NCBI GenBank assembly: GCA_963848355.1 | Contig: CAWKDG010000012.1 | Span: forward strand, 2,186,779 to 2,250,778 | Reading direction: 5' to 3' | DNA: 64,000 bases | Origin: CAWKDG01 sp963848355 | GTDB lineage: Bacteria > Actinomycetota > Acidimicrobiia > Acidimicrobiales > UBA8190 | Part shown: positions 61,761 through 64,000 of the stretch, piece by piece | Position numbering within the stretch: the stretch's first letter is position 1 | How the letters are laid out: every line of letters starts with the position of its first letter | Notes under the pieces: model-generated | What the model was told of the DNA's origin: nothing | Databases searched by the model: none | Seen by the model: the letters and a program-made list of their open reading frames with translations, nothing else | Made by a program: the position numbers and the translations under genes

Positions 61761-62127
61761 ATGGACATCGAGGAGTTCTACGAGGCCGACGAACGCCGTC
61801 GGCGCTCGGAGGAAGTCGAGATCGGCACCGACTGGCACGATGCCGACGGCGTCCGCTACGAGCTGTCCTGGGTGGCCGACACCGGCGAGCTCTACGTCAT
61901 GCGTGAGCCCAACGCCCCCATGAGCGTGGATCTCTTCGGTGACGTCTACGAATCATCGGTGCCCACCGAGCGCCGTGACCGTGGCCGTGGTGGGCTGGAT
62001 CGCCGACCGGGCCCGTATGGAGCAGGTCCTCGACGGCTGGCAGGCGGCCATGGGCACCGGCAACAGCGTCTCGTGGCTGGCCGAGCGCCTGCGCCAGCAA
62101 TCGGTCCCCCGCCAGGCCCCGGCCTGA
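61761..62127 (+). CDS. conserved-looking hypothetical protein (about 121 aa), frame break near 61971
   Basis: The first part (MDIEEFYEADERRRRSEEVE, DWHDADGVRYELSWVADTGE, LYVMREPNAPMSVDLFGDVY) and second part (AVTVAVVGWIADRARMEQVL, GWQAAMGTGNSVSWLAERLR) are both coding-like, with high GC at third positions. They are joined by one extra base near 61971. The product is acidic at its start and mixed alpha/beta with no signal or membrane helix. It begins 16 bases after tRNA-CAU. I do not recognise the family. Confidence 0.6.
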
Positions 62128-62166
62128 GCCGGTCGGCGCGGGTCGGTCCCCGTCGTCCTCCAGGAC

Positions 62167-62172
62167 TAACAT
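62167..62172 (+). promoter_or_regulatory. promoter of aldehyde dehydrogenase gene
   Basis: TAACAT; a leader of about 33 bases would carry the GGAGGAGGGG ribosome site (62200-62209) before GTG 62212. Confidence 0.45.
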
Positions 62173-62211
62173 CGGAGAAAATCGAAACGAGTTCTACTCG
62201 GAGGAGGGGCC

Positions 62212-63671
62212 GTGAAGTCTTACGACCGATTGTTCATCGGCGGCGAGTGGGTGTCCCCGGCGGGGACGGGGACGATCGACGTGATCAACCCCACCACCGA
62301 AGAAGTCATGGCCTCGGGTCCCGACGCCACCACCGCCGACATCGACAAGGCCGTCGCCGCCGCCCGGACCGCCTTCGACGAGGGCCCCTGGCCCCGGATG
62401 GCCCCCGTCGAGCGGGCCGCCATCCTGACCAAGGTCTCGGCCGCCCTGCAGGCCGAGATGCAGCCCATGGCCGAGCTGATCACCACCGAGATGGGTTCGC
62501 CGGTGGCCTGGGGAGCGATGGCCCAGGTCTTCGCCCCCACCATGATCTTCGACTACTACGTGGGCCTGGCCTCCACCTTCCAGTTCGACGAGGTCCGCCA
62601 GGGCCTCATGGGCGAGGTGCTGGTGGCCAAGGAGCCGGTCGGTGTGGTCGGGGCCATCAGCCCCTGGAACGTCCCGCTGTTCATCGCCGCCGCCAAGCTC
62701 GGTCCGTCGCTCGTGGCCGGGTGCACGGTGGTGTTCAAGCCCGCGCCCGAGACGCCCCTCGACGCCCTGCGCCTGGCCGAGATGTTCGAAGAGGCCGGTC
62801 TGCCCCACGGTGTGCTCAGCGTGGTGCCCGCCGGCCGCGAGGTGGGCGAGCACCTGGTCAGCCACCCCGGCGTCGACAAGGTCTCGTTCACCGGTTCCAC
62901 CGTGGCCGGCAAGAAGATCGGAGGCATCTGCGGCGGGCAGCTCAAGCGCTTCAGCCTGGAGCTGGGGGGCAAGTCGGCCGCCATCCTGCTCGACGACGTG
63001 AACCTGGCCGAGGCGCTGCCCATGCTCCTGCCCAACGCCATCATGAACAACGGCGAGGCCTGCATCGCCCAGACCCGGATCCTCGCCCCCCGTGACCGTT
63101 ACCAGGAGGTCGTCGACGCCGTGGTCGAGAAGGTGGCGGCCATGAAGGTGGGTGACCCTCTCGACCCCACTGTCGAGGTCGGCCCGCTGGTGGCCGAGCG
63201 CCAGCGGGACCGGGTCGAGGGGTACTTCAAGATCGGTCAGGACGAGGGGGCCAAGATCGCCCTCGGCGGGGGCCGCCCTCGGCCATGGGCAAGGGCTGGT
63301 TCGTCGACCCCACGGTCTTCGTGGACGTGGACAACTCGATGCGGATCGCCCAGGAGGAGATCTTCGGTCCCGTCCTCGCCATCATCCCCTACGACGGCAG
63401 CGACGATGAGGCCGTCGCCATCGCCAACGACTCCCACTACGGCCTGTGCGGGTCGGTGTGGACGGGCGATTCGGAGCGTGGCCTCAAGGTGGCCCGTGGC
63501 GTGCGGACCGGGACCTATATGCTGAACTCCCCGATCCCCGTCGACTTCTCCACCCCCTTCGGGGGCTACAAGGAGTCGGGCATGGGCCGGGAGTTCGGTC
63601 CCGACGGCCTCGAGCTCTTCCTCGAGAAGAAGTCGATCAACCTCCCGGCCGGGTTCTCCCCTCAGGTCTGA
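62212..63671 (+). CDS. aldehyde dehydrogenase family protein, frame break near 63275
   Basis: About 487 residues after correction. GAISPWNVPLFIAAAKLGPS and VFKPAPETPLDAL form the NAD site, FTGSTVAGKKIG the Rossmann turn, LELGGKS holds the general-base Glu, and NNGEACIAQTRIL the catalytic Cys. After a lost base near 63275 the frame resumes MGKGWFVDPTVFVDVDNSMR, then EEIFGPVLAIIPYD and FGGYKESGMGREFGPDGLEL. It oxidises an aldehyde to its acid with NAD(P). GTG 62212 has a very strong GGAGGAGGGG site. The substrate is not predictable. Confidence 0.93.
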
Positions 63672-63679
63672 GTCCCGCT

Positions 63680-64000
63680 CCGGGCCCGCCGCCGGCGGCA
63701 TCGGCCGGGACCCGGGCCCGGGCGCCGCCGGGCGAGGCCGGGGGGGCGGCAGGGTGGTCCGCCGGTCTGGCGGGCGGGGACGGGCCGTGGCCCCGCCGCG
63801 GGCCACAGCACACTGGGCCTGAAAAGCCGGGATGACGTTGGCTTCGGGCAGTCGGGAGGTCTCGGCCAAGGTGGCCATGAGCGCCTGCCACTGGGGCGCC
63901 TGACCGGCCGCCTGGGCCGCCAAGGGAGATGCCGCCTGGAGCTCGTCCTGGGCCTGGGCGAGGTCGTCGGCGGCCACCGTGGCGTTCGTTTCCCGCTCCG
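63680..64000 (-). CDS. partial protein entering from the right edge, 3' end unresolved
   Basis: On the minus strand the frame from the window edge reads ERETNATVAADDLAQAQDEL and continues through QAAGQAPQWQALMATLAETS to PEANVIPAFQAQCAVARGG, helical and with GC-rich third positions, so it is probably coding. It then runs into Pro/Arg-rich sequence and stays open into the antisense of the aldehyde dehydrogenase gene. The true stop is therefore hidden, perhaps by an indel. Family unknown. Confidence 0.4.

Noticed and set aside
1..64000. CRISPR arrays, insertion sequences, prophage genes or rRNA genes
   Set aside because: None seen. There are no regularly spaced repeats, transposase or integrase motifs, or rRNA-like stretches.

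Overview
The window is a gene-dense, very GC-rich stretch of bacterial chromosome from a member of the Actinomycetota, most likely an Acidimicrobiia-like lineage (inference). The reasons are a BldD homologue next to a BldC-like helix-turn-helix protein, an F420-type luciferase-like oxidoreductase, a FolP2-type dihydropteroate synthase, many GTG starts, and a promoter style in which a TANNNT box lies only 6-9 bases before the start codon (leaderless mRNAs). There is no phage, insertion sequence or CRISPR array.

Layout. 0-8 kb: accessory metabolism (truncated acyl-CoA dehydrogenase, P450, enoyl-CoA hydratase, GNAT, MpaB-like oxygenase, a polytopic membrane protein, a secreted G1-type peptidase, a methyltransferase). 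8-14 kb: the most interesting locus. A cobalamin riboswitch precedes a secreted alpha/alpha-toroid protein, a membrane-anchored DUF4430-like protein, and an ECF transporter (T, tandem A-A', S). The two surface proteins look like the alpha and beta domains of animal transcobalamin/intrinsic factor encoded as separate genes. 14-22 kb: signalling and surface genes (response regulators, histidine kinase, SGNH hydrolase, DUF2510 protein, PHB-depolymerase-like esterase, and an ECF sigma factor translationally coupled to a membrane beta-propeller/PASTA protein of less GC-rich composition). 22-34 kb: tRNA-Ala, leuS, F420 oxidoreductase, PAC2, phosphotransferase, thioredoxin-TPR, folP2-like, holA, rpsT, lepA. 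33-38 kb: AhpD-like and EthD proteins, then an amine oxidase-SCP2-permease operon. 38-47 kb: CIRCE-hrcA-dnaJ-rsmE, bldD, a BldC-like gene, and HIT-phoH-ybeY-CNNM/CorC-era. 47-55 kb: DinG-like helicase, cold-shock gene, SPFH/NfeD pair, and uppS-recO-hemW-glyS. 55-64 kb: ppdK-dnaG-rpoD, tRNA-Asn, tRNA-CAU, a small conserved-looking gene, an aldehyde dehydrogenase, and a truncated gene at the right edge.

Data quality. About twenty single-base frame breaks fall inside otherwise well conserved genes (ecfA, leuS, bldD, era, dinG-like, ppdK, dnaG, rpoD, aldehyde dehydrogenase and others). Several of these are essential in nearly all bacteria, so I read the breaks as sequencing or assembly indels, not pseudogenes. 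Such genes are given as one CDS spanning the break, with the break position stated. Translation of these intervals needs base-level correction.

How the genes work together. The 8-14 kb cluster plausibly captures and imports cobalamin when intracellular B12 is low. The 38-47 kb block couples heat-shock control and chaperones to rRNA maturation (RsmE, YbeY, Era). The 51-61 kb block holds translation, replication priming and the housekeeping sigma factor, with internal leaderless promoters inside overlapping operons.
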